From NCBI RefSeq assembly GCF_963667735.1, contig NZ_OY763919.1, positions 1,489,539 through 1,553,538 on the forward strand: 64,000 bases of DNA, read 5' to 3'. Position 1 is the first letter of the stretch. Each line of letters begins with the position of its first letter. Source of the stretch: an uncultured Methanoregula sp. Its GTDB lineage: Archaea > Halobacteriota > Methanomicrobia > Methanomicrobiales > Methanospirillaceae. This document shows, piece by piece, positions 15,587-24,835 of this stretch. Made by a program: the position numbers and the translations under genes. A model generated the notes under the pieces. The model worked only from the letters and a program-made list of their open reading frames with translations, was not told the DNA's origin and did not search any database.

Positions 15587-16834
15587 ATGAAGATCGGAAC
15601 ACCCCTCACCATTGGCATCCTCGCGGCCTGCACGCTCCTCCTCCTGACCGGCGGCATCGTGTCGGCCCAGAGCGACGGCACCGCGACCCTCACGTCGCCT
15701 ACCGCGATGATCAGCAACTACCAGACCTCCCCGGCCATATTCATGCCCGGGGATGACGGCACGCTCACCGTCACCATCACGAACACCGCCCAGAGCGCTA
15801 CCGTGAAAGAGAACACCGGACTCTACCAGGGCAGTTTTGCCACCACCAAGAGCACCGACATCAACCTCTTCATCGAGAACGTCCACCTCGAAGGCCGCGG
15901 GATCCTTGTCAAATCCCCGGACTTCGACCGTCTGGGAGAGATAGGCCCCGGCCAGTCCCTGCCGGTGACGTTCCTGATCCAGGCCCCGGACCGGGATGGG
16001 ATCTACTTCCCGGAGGTCTGGGTTGACATCAAGGATGGCACCAGCACCCGGTACCCCGTACCGGTCAACGTGAATACCCATATCGCCGTTGCCAAGAAAC
16101 CCGAGGTCGTGGTGAAGAAGTCCCTCCCCGAGAGCGTTGTCCCGGGCGATGACTTTTTGGCCGGCATAACTCTTGTCAACAGCGGGGACAGCCGGGCTGA
16201 CGACCTGGCGATCGCCATCAATTCGTCGACCCCCTCGCTCTCGCTCGTGAGCCCCTCGAACTATTATCTCGGCCATCTCGATGCCGGCCAGGAGAAGCAG
16301 ATCAACCTGCAGTTTTCCTCCGACAAGAATGCCCCGCTCGGATTGCGGGACGTGACCGTGACCCTCGATTACCTCAACCCCGACGGGACCAAGAAGCACC
16401 AGGTCGAGCACCTGGGTATCCCGGTCAAGGGGAAGGCCGAGGTGAGCATCGCCTCGCTCACCACCGATCCCCTCCGGATCAACCCGGGCGACTCCTTCAC
16501 GATGACCGTCCGGATCGAGAATACCGGGACCGACGATGCCAAATCCGTCTCGGCCTCTGTTGACCTCCCGATGACGGGAAACCGGCAGGCCTTTGTCGGG
16601 AAGATCGAGCCCCGGAACGACGCCCCGGCAGTCTTCTACTTAAAAGAACGGGACAGCGGCGACATCGGGTACAACCTTTCGGTCCAGTACACCGATGACT
16701 ACGGGGTCCACACGGTCGAGAAACGCCTTACCCTGAACGTGGGCCAGCCGAACTATGCCGGGCCCGTGCTCCTCATCGTCATCGCCGCCATCGCGGGCGC
16801 CGGTTACTGGTACTGGCGCAGAAAGAAGGACTGA
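15587..16834 (+). CDS. Exported, membrane-anchored NEW3/CARDB protein of an ABC exporter
   Basis: A 415-aa protein starting at ATG 15,587 after AAGGAAGG. It has a signal peptide (IGILAACTLLLLTGGIVSA), three immunoglobulin-like repeats of the COG1361/CARDB kind (SVVPGDDFLAGITLVNSGDS and RINPGDSFTMTVRIENTGTD) and a C-terminal helix GPVLLIVIAAIAGAGYWYWR with a basic stop. It should sit outside the cell, anchored at its C-terminus. It is 6 bp upstream of the FtsX-like permease, so it may play the part of the periplasmic partner in MacAB-type systems. Confidence 0.8.
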   Translation: MKIGTPLTIGILAACTLLLLTGGIVSAQSDGTATLTSPTAMISNYQTSPAIFMPGDDGTLTVTITNTAQSATVKENTGLYQGSFATTKSTDINLFIENVHLEGRGILVKSPDFDRLGEIGPGQSLPVTFLIQAPDRDGIYFPEVWVDIKDGTSTRYPVPVNVNTHIAVAKKPEVVVKKSLPESVVPGDDFLAGITLVNSGDSRADDLAIAINSSTPSLSLVSPSNYYLGHLDAGQEKQINLQFSSDKNAPLGLRDVTVTLDYLNPDGTKKHQVEHLGIPVKGKAEVSIASLTTDPLRINPGDSFTMTVRIENTGTDDAKSVSASVDLPMTGNRQAFVGKIEPRNDAPAVFYLKERDSGDIGYNLSVQYTDDYGVHTVEKRLTLNVGQPNYAGPVLLIVIAAIAGAGYWYWRRKKD

Positions 16835-16840
16835 CCCTGC

Positions 16841-18058
16841 ATGCCATCATCCCTCCACGTCTCGGCTCTCCTCGCGGTCCGGGGACTCCAGCGGGGCAAC
16901 CGGTTCACGACCGTCCTGACCGTGCTCATCATCGCGATGGTCTTTGTCATGCTCTGCTTCCAGCCCTCCTTCAATGCCGGGATCGTAGCCGCGATCAACA
17001 ACGGGATCATCGACTACAGTTACGGCAACGTGGTCATCGAGCCCCGGGACCACGAGGGCAAGCCGGAGATGTACATCCAGGATGCAACCGCCCTCAGGAA
17101 CAAGGTTGACCGGATCCCGGGCGTTGTGGCAAGCACCGCCCGGCTCCGGCTCGGGGCAACGCTTTCGTACAAGGACAATATCTATACCGGCTCCGTGAAT
17201 GGAATCGACCCCTCCGATGAGATGCAGGTCTTAAGAACGCACACGAAACTGATTGCGGGCGAGTTTTTGACCGATGCGGACCGCGACCAGATCGTTATCG
17301 GCACCCTCCTTGCCGGCCACAAGGACACCTCCCTTGACAAGGTCAAAGCCCTCCGGGGAGCCGCGGTCGGCGATTCGATCGATGTGACCTATTCGAACGG
17401 GGTCACGAGGAGCTACCGGGTCAAGGGGATCTACCAGACCGACAACATGTACGCCGATACAGGGGCCCTCATCACCCGGAAGGAAGCGGAATCGGCCACC
17501 GGCCTTGACGACAAAGCGTCCATCATTGCGATCCGGATCGCAGATCCCGGGCAGGATCAGGTGTTCAAGAACACCTTACGGGAGAACGACATCCAGCAGC
17601 CGGTCAAGACCTGGTCGGAGGAGGCCGGCTCGATGATGACGGACACCGCGAAATCGTTCGATATGATCAACGCGATCTTCACCACGTTCGATCTCCTCGT
17701 CGCCTCCATCGTGATCTTCATCGTTGTCTTCATCAACACGGTCAACAAGCGCAAACAGATCGCGATCATGAAAGCTATCGGGATAAAAAAAGAGATCATC
17801 ATCAACAATTACCTGCTCCAGGTGCTGGTTCTCTGTACGCTCGGGGTGATCCTCGGTCTGTGTGTCTTCCTGCTCCAGGCAGACGTAATGACCGCCCACC
17901 CGATCAAGTTCCCGTCCATGGGCGACATCATTCCCCAGGTGAGCGCGGGGCTGGTCGCAAGCGCGATCCTCGATCTCTTCGTGGTCTCCTTCATTGCCGG
18001 TTACATCCCGGCTTGGATGACCACAAAGGAAGAGATCCTCGACGCCATGAGGGGATGA
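16841..18058 (+). CDS. FtsX/MacB-type ABC transporter permease
   Basis: A 405-aa permease with an N-terminal helix (RFTTVLTVLIIAMVFVMLCF), a large extracytoplasmic MacB-PCD domain (residues 45 to about 265) and three C-terminal helices from LLVASIVIFIVVFINTVNKR, followed by RKQIAIMKAIGIKKEIIINN, typical of FtsX permeases. With the ATPase one base downstream and the NEW3 protein upstream it forms a complete MacB-like exporter, probably for a lipid-soluble or peptide substrate. Confidence 0.88.
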   Translation: MPSSLHVSALLAVRGLQRGNRFTTVLTVLIIAMVFVMLCFQPSFNAGIVAAINNGIIDYSYGNVVIEPRDHEGKPEMYIQDATALRNKVDRIPGVVASTARLRLGATLSYKDNIYTGSVNGIDPSDEMQVLRTHTKLIAGEFLTDADRDQIVIGTLLAGHKDTSLDKVKALRGAAVGDSIDVTYSNGVTRSYRVKGIYQTDNMYADTGALITRKEAESATGLDDKASIIAIRIADPGQDQVFKNTLRENDIQQPVKTWSEEAGSMMTDTAKSFDMINAIFTTFDLLVASIVIFIVVFINTVNKRKQIAIMKAIGIKKEIIINNYLLQVLVLCTLGVILGLCVFLLQADVMTAHPIKFPSMGDIIPQVSAGLVASAILDLFVVSFIAGYIPAWMTTKEEILDAMRG

Positions 18059-18059
18059 G

Positions 18060-18728
18060 ATGATCGCAATTGAGAACTTGAAAAAGACCTACTCGATGGG
18101 CGCCATGCAGGTCCATGCCCTGCGGGGCGTATCTCTCGAGATAGAGAAAGGCGAGTTTGTCGGGATCATGGGCTCGAGCGGGAGCGGCAAGTCAACCCTC
18201 CTCCACCTGGCCGGACTCCTCGATCGCCCGACCAGCGGGAGTATCGCCCTGAATAGCGCGGACGTGCTTGCAATGAGCGAGGAGGAGCGCACGCAATTCC
18301 GGCTCAACAACCTCGGCTATGTCTTCCAGGACTATGCCCTGATAAGCGAGCTCTCGGTGCTGGAAAACGTCTTCCTTCCCTGCCTGGCCCGGGGAAAAAG
18401 CCGGGAGGAATGTATCCCGGCGAGCACTGACATCCTCTCGGCAGTAGGCCTGGGCGACCGGCTCGACCATCTCTATCACGAGCTCTCCGGCGGCCAGCAG
18501 CAGCGGGTATCGATCGCGAGAGCGCTCGTGAACAGGCCGGATATCCTCTTTGCCGATGAACCCTGCGCCAACCTGGACACGGAGACGTCCCGGAATATCC
18601 TTGAGCTCTTCCGGCAGCTGAACCGGGACCTGAAACAGACGATAGTCATGGTCTCCCACGAACCCTGGCATACCGAATACTTCGACCGCGTGATCACGCT
18701 CCGCGACGGGGAGATAGTCCCGGGATGA
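18060..18728 (+). CDS. LolD/MacB-type ABC transporter ATPase
   Basis: A 222-aa ATP-binding subunit with Walker A GSSGSGKSTLLHLAG, Q-loop YVFQDYALISELSVLENV, signature LSGGQQQRVSIARAL, Walker B ILFADEPCANLD and switch histidine MVSHEP. It follows the permease stop by one base and is certainly in the same operon. It should drive the FtsX-like permease. Confidence 0.93.
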   Translation: MIAIENLKKTYSMGAMQVHALRGVSLEIEKGEFVGIMGSSGSGKSTLLHLAGLLDRPTSGSIALNSADVLAMSEEERTQFRLNNLGYVFQDYALISELSVLENVFLPCLARGKSREECIPASTDILSAVGLGDRLDHLYHELSGGQQQRVSIARALVNRPDILFADEPCANLDTETSRNILELFRQLNRDLKQTIVMVSHEPWHTEYFDRVITLRDGEIVPG

Positions 18729-18794
18729 CCAGATCCCCCCGGGGCAGACTGTGCCCCGTGATATCCACAAATTTCCAGAATTTACGGTGACCTT

Positions 18795-20258
18795 ATGGAA
18801 CAACACCCGATTACACCACTCGACCCGAAAAAGATACCTTTCGTTCTCGGGGGCCTCATGCTCGGCCTCCTCCTCTCGGCCCTGGACGGGACGATTGTCA
18901 GTACCGTCATGCCGACCATTGTCCGCGATCTGCACGGCATGGAGTACTATGTCTGGCCGTTCACCGTGTACATGCTCTGCTCCACGATAGCGATCGTGGT
19001 CTTCGGCAAGTTCTCCGATCTCTACGGCCGCAGGAAGATCTTCCTCTTTGGCATCCTCATCTTCCTTGCGGGATCCGTCCTCTGCGGCCTCGCGCCGGAT
19101 ATGGTCCTTTTAACCCTGTTCCGGGGCCTCCAGGGCATCGGTGGCGGCATCCTGATGACCATCTCGTTCATCATTGTCGCGGAACTCTTCCCGATCCGCG
19201 AGCGCGGGAAGTACATGGGAATCCTCGTCTCGGTCTTCGGTATCGCAAGCATCATAGGCCCGCTCCTGGGCGGGGTTATCACCGATCTGGCCGGCTGGCG
19301 CTGGGTCTTTTACATCAACCTGCCGGTCGGCCTCATTGCCGCGTATCTTGTCGTCACCCACCTGCACGAGACCGCGGTCCTGCCCGAGAAGAAGCAGATC
19401 GATTACGCCGGCATTGCCAGTTTTATCCTCTGTATGGTCCCTCTCCTCCTCGCCCTCTCGTTCGGGGGAACGATCCTTCCCTGGACCTCCCCGCAGGTGC
19501 TCGGGCTCCTGATCATAGCCATTGCCATGCTCTTCTGCTTTATCCGGACCCAGCGGGTGGCAAAAAGCCCGCTCCTCCCGCTCACCCTTTTTAAAAATCC
19601 CATCTATTCTATCACAGCGGCAGCAGCGTTCCTTGCAAACGCCCTGATGTTTGCCGGGGTCATCTATCTCCCGCTTTTCATGCAGGGGGTCAAGAAAGTG
19701 AGCGCTGCTGAGTCGGGCATGGTCATCACCCCGATGGTGCTTGCGCTCGTGGTGGCGGCAGTGATAACCGGCCGGTTGATCTCCTCGACCGGGAAATACC
19801 GGGCGCTCTCGGTTGCCGGTTTTGTCGTCACCGGGGCGGGCATCGGGATGCTGGTCCTCTTGAACCCTGAAACGCCCGTCCTCCTGATCGTCCTTGCCTC
19901 GGCACTTCTCGGCATCGGCACGGGCATGATGCACCCGCTGCTTGCCATTGCCGCCCAGAACGCGTTCCCGCCAAAAGACCTCGGGGTTGTCTCTTCGTCC
20001 CAGCAGTTCTTCCGGAACATGGGAGCAACCATCTTGACGCCGGTCTTCGGGTTTGTCATGTACGCAGGCCTCGGCAGCATGACGGACCGGAACGGCCTCC
20101 TGCTGCTTCCTTCAGCCGATCTTGCGCATGCCATCGGCCAGGTCTTCCTCTTCTGTGCAGGGATCGTGGTGATCTGCATCATCCTCGTCCTCTGCCTGCA
20201 GGAGATCCCGCTCCGGTCCCGGAGCAAGGGGAGTACGGGACCGGCCGAAGAAGCGTAA
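18795..20258 (+). CDS. MFS multidrug exporter, DHA2 (EmrB/QacA) family
   Basis: A 487-aa, 14-helix transporter. Diagnostic segments are SALDGTIVSTVMPTIVRDLH in helix 1, GKFSDLYGRRKIFLFG in loop 2-3, LFRGLQGIGGGILMTISFII and GPLLGGVITDLAGWRWVFYI (motif C). It is a proton-coupled exporter of hydrophobic compounds. It lies 66 bp after the ABC ATPase on the same strand, so it may be under the same TetR regulator, giving two exporters in one regulon. Confidence 0.92.
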   Translation: MEQHPITPLDPKKIPFVLGGLMLGLLLSALDGTIVSTVMPTIVRDLHGMEYYVWPFTVYMLCSTIAIVVFGKFSDLYGRRKIFLFGILIFLAGSVLCGLAPDMVLLTLFRGLQGIGGGILMTISFIIVAELFPIRERGKYMGILVSVFGIASIIGPLLGGVITDLAGWRWVFYINLPVGLIAAYLVVTHLHETAVLPEKKQIDYAGIASFILCMVPLLLALSFGGTILPWTSPQVLGLLIIAIAMLFCFIRTQRVAKSPLLPLTLFKNPIYSITAAAAFLANALMFAGVIYLPLFMQGVKKVSAAESGMVITPMVLALVVAAVITGRLISSTGKYRALSVAGFVVTGAGIGMLVLLNPETPVLLIVLASALLGIGTGMMHPLLAIAAQNAFPPKDLGVVSSSQQFFRNMGATILTPVFGFVMYAGLGSMTDRNGLLLLPSADLAHAIGQVFLFCAGIVVICIILVLCLQEIPLRSRSKGSTGPAEEA

Positions 20259-20361
20259 ACCCGGAATCCCTGTAAATGCCGGTAACCCGGGGAGTCTCAT
20301 ACCATTTTTTGAAATCTCCGGGGACGATGGCAGGGCCCGGGGAGATCCCGGTGGCCGGGTG

Positions 20362-20412
20362 ATGAGAATAATATTGCCCAATATGAGAAACTATTTTATC
20401 TAAATGAGAAAC
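20362..20412. promoter_or_regulatory. Three ATGAGAA repeats phased at 21 bp
   Basis: ATGAGAAT at 20,362, ATGAGAAAC at 20,383 and ATGAGAAAC at 20,404 are exactly 21 bp apart, two helical turns, so they lie on one face of the DNA. A fourth partial copy, ATGAGAAAG, is at the start codon (20,433). TATA-like ATTTTATC lies between copies two and three. They precede a DUF2178/XRE pair and are probably the binding array for that XRE repressor. Confidence 0.55.
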
Positions 20413-20432
20413 ATATGTTACATTGTGAGATC

Positions 20433-21008
20433 ATGAGAAAGAATACCTATTCTGTCCTTGTCGCCGGCGTTGTGGCGGTCATGATATTTGCCGTGGGATT
20501 CGCGATATCGACCGGCAACCCGCTGGTCCCGGCCGTCCTCATCCTGGCGGGTATCGGGGTTGTCTATGTTGGCAAACAGCGGGTCACCGATGTGATGCGG
20601 GACGATCTCTCGGACACCATCTATGGAAAAGCTGCCCTGAATGCCCTCCTCGTGACCATCATCATTGCCGCGCTCATCTTTGCAGGGACCATGACCTTCT
20701 ACTTCAATTCAGGGTACGGCGGCGGTTTCCATACCTATGCCAACGGGTCGGTCCGGGTGGGGTTCGTTCAGGACGACCCGGTGCCGGGGCACGAAATGTA
20801 CAAAGACTATTACCTTATCGCCGACCCGTCCGATCCCACCGGGACTGATTTCTGGGGGCTTGACCGGCTCTTCGGAAACGGGCACCGGGTCCGGGAGTTC
20901 CCGCTGGCATTCGGTGCCGGCATGGGCTTCACCGTGATCCTGCTCGGCGGCCTGTACGCGGCATTTACTTTCTATTACAACAAGAAATACGGTTCAGAGG
21001 ACCAATGA
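20433..21008 (+). CDS. DUF2178-type membrane protein
   Basis: A 191-aa protein with four hydrophobic segments: VLVAGVVAVMIFAVGFAIS, PLVPAVLILAGIGVVYVG, ALLVTIIIAALIFAGTMTFY and FGAGMGFTVILLGGLYAAFT. Between helices 3 and 4 is a loop of about 70 residues. This arrangement, with an XRE regulator overlapping its 3' end, is that of archaeal DUF2178 pairs. ATG 20,433 is preferred over ATG 20,415 because GTGAG lies just upstream. It might sense a membrane signal for the regulator, but this is untested. Confidence 0.75.
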   Translation: MRKNTYSVLVAGVVAVMIFAVGFAISTGNPLVPAVLILAGIGVVYVGKQRVTDVMRDDLSDTIYGKAALNALLVTIIIAALIFAGTMTFYFNSGYGGGFHTYANGSVRVGFVQDDPVPGHEMYKDYYLIADPSDPTGTDFWGLDRLFGNGHRVREFPLAFGAGMGFTVILLGGLYAAFTFYYNKKYGSEDQ

Positions 21009-21205
21009 AAAACAGGATCAAGGTCTACCGGGCAATGCACAATATGACCCAGGAGGAGCTGGCCGAGCGGCTCCGGGTCACCCGCAGGACGATCAACTCC
21101 ATCGAGGGCGATAAATACAACCCCTCGATCGAGCTTGCCTTCCGGATGTCCCGGCTCTTCGATGTCCCGGTCGAGGAACTGTTCAGCCTTGACGGGGATG
21201 AATAA
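21005..21205 (+). CDS. XRE-family HTH regulator, minimal type
   Basis: A 66-aa DNA-binding protein: KVYRAMHNMTQEELAERLRV, then TRRTINSIEGDKYNPSIELA and MSRLFDVPVEELFSL. It consists of little more than the five-helix lambda-repressor fold. Its ATG overlaps the TGA of the DUF2178 gene (ATGA), so translation is coupled. It probably autoregulates through the phased repeats at 20,362-20,412. Confidence 0.9.
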   Translation: MKNRIKVYRAMHNMTQEELAERLRVTRRTINSIEGDKYNPSIELAFRMSRLFDVPVEELFSLDGDE

Positions 21206-21377
21206 GAACCCGTTTTTCAGGTTCATCCCCGCCGGACCGCCCGGGCTGATCCGGGGAGATCCGGGTATCCCGCACCGTTGTGTCTCTTCCGGCATCAATT
21301 GCAAATTTTCATTATGGATAAAACAGATACGGGATTTCTTTTTGACCGCCACCGGATATCCCCGGTGTGTATCCCCC

Positions 21378-23528
21378 TTACGGGGAATACCGGTATAATC
21401 CCGACGGCACCCGTATCTCAAAACGGGCGCCGGTCGTGCCATCACCGGTCTCGCTTATCGGGATGCCGGTCACATCGAGGATCTCCATGGCCAAAAACAG
21501 GGACCGGTATTCAGGATAGTCCGGGTTGAAGAACCGGGCCTTCTCTGTTTCAGGTACCGGGGTTCCGTCGCATTCACATATGAGCAGGAGTACCCCATTT
21601 TCCTCATGCGACAGGAGCCGGATTCTGGTGATTCCCTCAACCTGCCCTGTCATGTACTTCACCAGGCTGAGGAAGGCGTTCTCAAGGAGGGGATCGGCAT
21701 AGATCTCGATCATTGCCGGGAGCAGTTCATGCCGTATCTTGCCCAGGCTGATATGCGAGATTGCGTAAAGGAATGTGTTGTTGACATCCTGCCAGACCGG
21801 CACCTTCTCCCCCAGGTTCTGGTACTGCCGGGAGAACCCGACCGCGGTCACGAGATCCCCGAGCATCTGGTTGAGCCGGTTGAAATATTCCGACCGTTTT
21901 TGCTCCGTCATGTCGGTTTCGAGCAGGGCAAGGTATCCCTGGACAAGGTAGGTCCGCCTCTCGATATCCGTGCGGGTGATCTCCGAGAGGTTCTTGAGCT
22001 TGCGGTTGATGCGCCGGAGGGCCTCCTGGAGCCGTTGGGATTCCGTGATATCGATGGCAAGGGCCGCAGCTTTCGTTATCCCGCCGTCAGGATCGCGGAT
22101 CGGGGCAATGGTGGTATCGAAGATCCGGTCGCCATAGGTTCTGATAGTGCGGACTGGTTTTTCTGCCATCATCAGGTTTTCAAAGATCTGTTTGCGGCCC
22201 TCATCCGGCTCCGGGAGGACCAGATCAAAGAGGTTTTTGCCGAGCAGCTCTTTTGAGGTTGTACCAAGGCGCGATGCAGCCACCTCGTTGCTGAACAGGA
22301 CCGTCCCGTCAATTTTGATCAGGAGAACCGACTCAGGGTTGGCGCTTATGAGGGACCGGAGCGACTCTTCCGCGGACCGGAGCTCGCCTTCAACATGGAT
22401 ACGTTTTCTCCGGTTGAGAAGAAGCAGGATGATGATCCATGTTTCAAGGATGATGAACAGGACAAAGGCTGCAATGTACATCCAGTGTTTTTCCAGGGGG
22501 GACTCCACGTGGTTGATCGTCAGGGAGCCAGGAGGGATGCTGGAGAGGGGGATTCCCCACCGGAGGAGTTCTTTCTCGTCAAACATGTACCCGGTCATCC
22601 CCTCCGTGTACACCTTTATGTCAGAGACCGGTATGCCGCTGAGGTTCCGGATGGCCATCTGTCCTGCGGTCTTTCCCTGCAGAATGCCGCCGTTCAGCTT
22701 TCCGCCCACCGCCCCGTGTCCCAGGTACTGGTCGCCGTGGACATAGATGGGAACGGATGAAACAGAAGAGATCTCTTCCATGACTTCCGTAGGCATATAC
22801 GTAACCCCGTTTTTGTCCTGGTAGAAATCCGAGTAGTAAACAACACTCTTCCGGGGGGCATGGGCAAGCTTCTCCTTCAGCTCCTCAAGCGAGAGACCCG
22901 AGCGGTTCTCATCAAGAAAGATCACCGGGACGGAGAACCGTCCGGATGCAGCAGCAGCTTCAATCATCCCCCGGTTGATCTCCCCGCTTGTGGTCTGGTC
23001 CGTTACCACCAGGATCCGCTCAGTCCCCGGCTGGAGTTTTTGTGCAATATCCATGGTCTCGTTCCGGCTCAGCGTTTCAACAACGCCGGTAAAACCGGGA
23101 TGGCCGGCGATCATGCTGGTGTTGAAACTGTTCACACCGCAGAAAAAGACCGGTGTACCGGGAAAGATCGATTCCCCGTTTTTCAAGAGGAACTGGAAGG
23201 CATCGTCGTCGAACGAGATGATAGCATCAAAATGCGTTGTATTATACTTCATCCGGTAACTCTTTTTGAGCAGGTCCCGGTAGTCCGCACTGGCAATCTT
23301 CTTGCTGTCCATGTATTCGATGGTGAACTCCGCTTTTTCATCATGGAACGCTTCCCGGACTCCCGCGAGCTCATTGTCGGAGAATGTCAGGCCGGGACTG
23401 TAGGAGTTGAGAACTAGTATCCGGTAAGGGGCATGCTCTGCATGGACCGGCATACAGACGGCTGTTGTGAAAAATGCCACAAGAAGAGAGAAGATCAGCG
23501 CTTTGCAGGCAGGGTGGACGGACGGCAT
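21378..23528 (-). CDS. SBP-PAS sensor with degenerate histidine-kinase domain
   Basis: A membrane sensor of 716 aa from ATG 23,528 (GTG 23,537 possible). It has a signal peptide, an extracellular ABC substrate-binding-like domain (RILVLNSYSPGLTFSDNELA to about residue 330), a transmembrane helix (AAFVLFIILETWIIILLLLN) and a PAS domain (LRSLISANPESVLLIKIDGT). The transmitter helix reads EITRTDIERRTYLVQGYLAL where archaeal kinases have RHD, so the phospho-acceptor histidine is replaced by threonine. The ATP-binding N box is also altered (YADPLLENAFLSLVKYMTGQ). It is probably a kinase-dead sensor acting through a partner. No receiver-domain gene is adjacent. Confidence 0.82.
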   Translation of the reverse strand: MPSVHPACKALIFSLLVAFFTTAVCMPVHAEHAPYRILVLNSYSPGLTFSDNELAGVREAFHDEKAEFTIEYMDSKKIASADYRDLLKKSYRMKYNTTHFDAIISFDDDAFQFLLKNGESIFPGTPVFFCGVNSFNTSMIAGHPGFTGVVETLSRNETMDIAQKLQPGTERILVVTDQTTSGEINRGMIEAAAASGRFSVPVIFLDENRSGLSLEELKEKLAHAPRKSVVYYSDFYQDKNGVTYMPTEVMEEISSVSSVPIYVHGDQYLGHGAVGGKLNGGILQGKTAGQMAIRNLSGIPVSDIKVYTEGMTGYMFDEKELLRWGIPLSSIPPGSLTINHVESPLEKHWMYIAAFVLFIILETWIIILLLLNRRKRIHVEGELRSAEESLRSLISANPESVLLIKIDGTVLFSNEVAASRLGTTSKELLGKNLFDLVLPEPDEGRKQIFENLMMAEKPVRTIRTYGDRIFDTTIAPIRDPDGGITKAAALAIDITESQRLQEALRRINRKLKNLSEITRTDIERRTYLVQGYLALLETDMTEQKRSEYFNRLNQMLGDLVTAVGFSRQYQNLGEKVPVWQDVNNTFLYAISHISLGKIRHELLPAMIEIYADPLLENAFLSLVKYMTGQVEGITRIRLLSHEENGVLLLICECDGTPVPETEKARFFNPDYPEYRSLFLAMEILDVTGIPISETGDGTTGARFEIRVPSGLYRYSP

Positions 23529-23669
23529 GATCTGCACAACCAGGCAGGACTTTTAAACCGGCATTCAGCGAGCCAGTAGAATTGAATGGTCGAGCTTGGT
23601 TATTAAAATGTTTGAGGGATCCCGGATGAGCCGGCAGCAGATCCCCGTTCCTGATTCTGAAGGTTCTCT

Positions 23670-24827
23670 TTAAAATTCCACGACCCTGACGGTATTCCCG
23701 CTCTCTTTGCAGTACCCGTCAACGCGGTCGGCAACCCGGGGTACCATGCTCCCCGTGGTGAGGATAAGCGAGTCTTTCCCTCTGAGTGCCCGGAGGATGC
23801 ACTTGTCGATGACCCCGTAGGTGAATTCGAGCCCGATCTCTTCGGTTGCAGCGCACTGCTTGGCCCTGGTTCCCATGGCCCCGACTGCGATACCGGCATG
23901 GTCTTTCACCCACGCGGAGATGGCAGGGGAATCCACGCTGTCGACATTGCAGACGGTGATCGTGCCGGGCTCCGGGTGGCAGCAGGAGCCGTGGAGATGG
24001 CTCTCGATGATGTGGACCATGTCGAGCACGCTCCGGGGCTTCCGCTCGGGGATCGCAAACCCGCGTTTTGCCAGCTCTGCCGAGAGTTCGAGCAGGGTCG
24101 GGACCGAGAGGTGGGCCATCCGGACATATTTCGTGTTCCCGAACGCGATATCCGGCACATCCTCGCGGATGATCTGCCCGTCGGCAAGGAGGATCGCCCG
24201 GTCCGCCCACGGGTACGCGAGCTCCACGTCATGGGTGGAGATGACGATCGTCTTGCCGTCATGGTTCAGCTCGTCGAGAAGTTCCATCAGGTCCTCGGAT
24301 CCGGACGGGTCGAGGCCGCTTGTGGGTTCGTCGAAGACCAGCACCTCCGGGTCCATGGCGAGCACGCCGGCAATTGCCACCCGTTTCTTCTCCCCGCCCG
24401 AGAGCTGGTGGGGCGGCCGGCGCTCGAATCCTGCAAGGCCCACGTGCCGGAGGGCGGTGGTAACCGCCTCTTTTACTTCCTGCTCGGCATAGCCGAGGTT
24501 GACCGGCCCGAATGCCACGTCCTGGTACACGGTCGGGGCAATGATCTGCCGGTCGGGATTCTGGAGCACGAACCCGACTTTCCGCCGGAGTTCGCGGAGA
24601 TCCGCCCTGTCGTATTCCATCGGCCTGTTGTCAAAGAGCATCATCCCCGAATCGGGGCGGAGCATGCCGTTGAACATCTGGAGGAGGGTTGACTTGCCGG
24701 CTCCGTTCGGGCCCACGAGCGCGATCTTCTCGCCCCGGCGGAAATGGAAACTGATCCCCCGGATCGCCTCCCGGCCCCGGGGGTACCGGTACCGGATATC
24801 CCGCGCTTCAAGAACAATGCGGCTCAT
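23670..24827 (-). CDS. cbiO: Cobalt/nickel ECF transporter ATPase with C-terminal extension
   Basis: A 385-aa ATPase with Walker A GPNGAGKSTLLQMFNG, Q-loop VGFVLQNPDRQIIAPTVYQD, signature LSGGEKKRVAIAGVLAMDPE, Walker B VLVFDEPTSGLDPSG and switch ISTHDVELAY. CbiO proteins are usually about 280 aa; here about 100 residues follow from TITVCNVDSVDSPAISAWVK to the end, forming a separate alpha/beta unit I cannot name. Four cysteines lie in the extra part and its junction, including SCCHPEPG. It is the last gene of cbiMNQO. Confidence 0.88.
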   Translation of the reverse strand: MSRIVLEARDIRYRYPRGREAIRGISFHFRRGEKIALVGPNGAGKSTLLQMFNGMLRPDSGMMLFDNRPMEYDRADLRELRRKVGFVLQNPDRQIIAPTVYQDVAFGPVNLGYAEQEVKEAVTTALRHVGLAGFERRPPHQLSGGEKKRVAIAGVLAMDPEVLVFDEPTSGLDPSGSEDLMELLDELNHDGKTIVISTHDVELAYPWADRAILLADGQIIREDVPDIAFGNTKYVRMAHLSVPTLLELSAELAKRGFAIPERKPRSVLDMVHIIESHLHGSCCHPEPGTITVCNVDSVDSPAISAWVKDHAGIAVGAMGTRAKQCAATEEIGLEFTYGVIDKCILRALRGKDSLILTTGSMVPRVADRVDGYCKESGNTVRVVEF

Positions 24828-24835
24828 CTTCTCTC

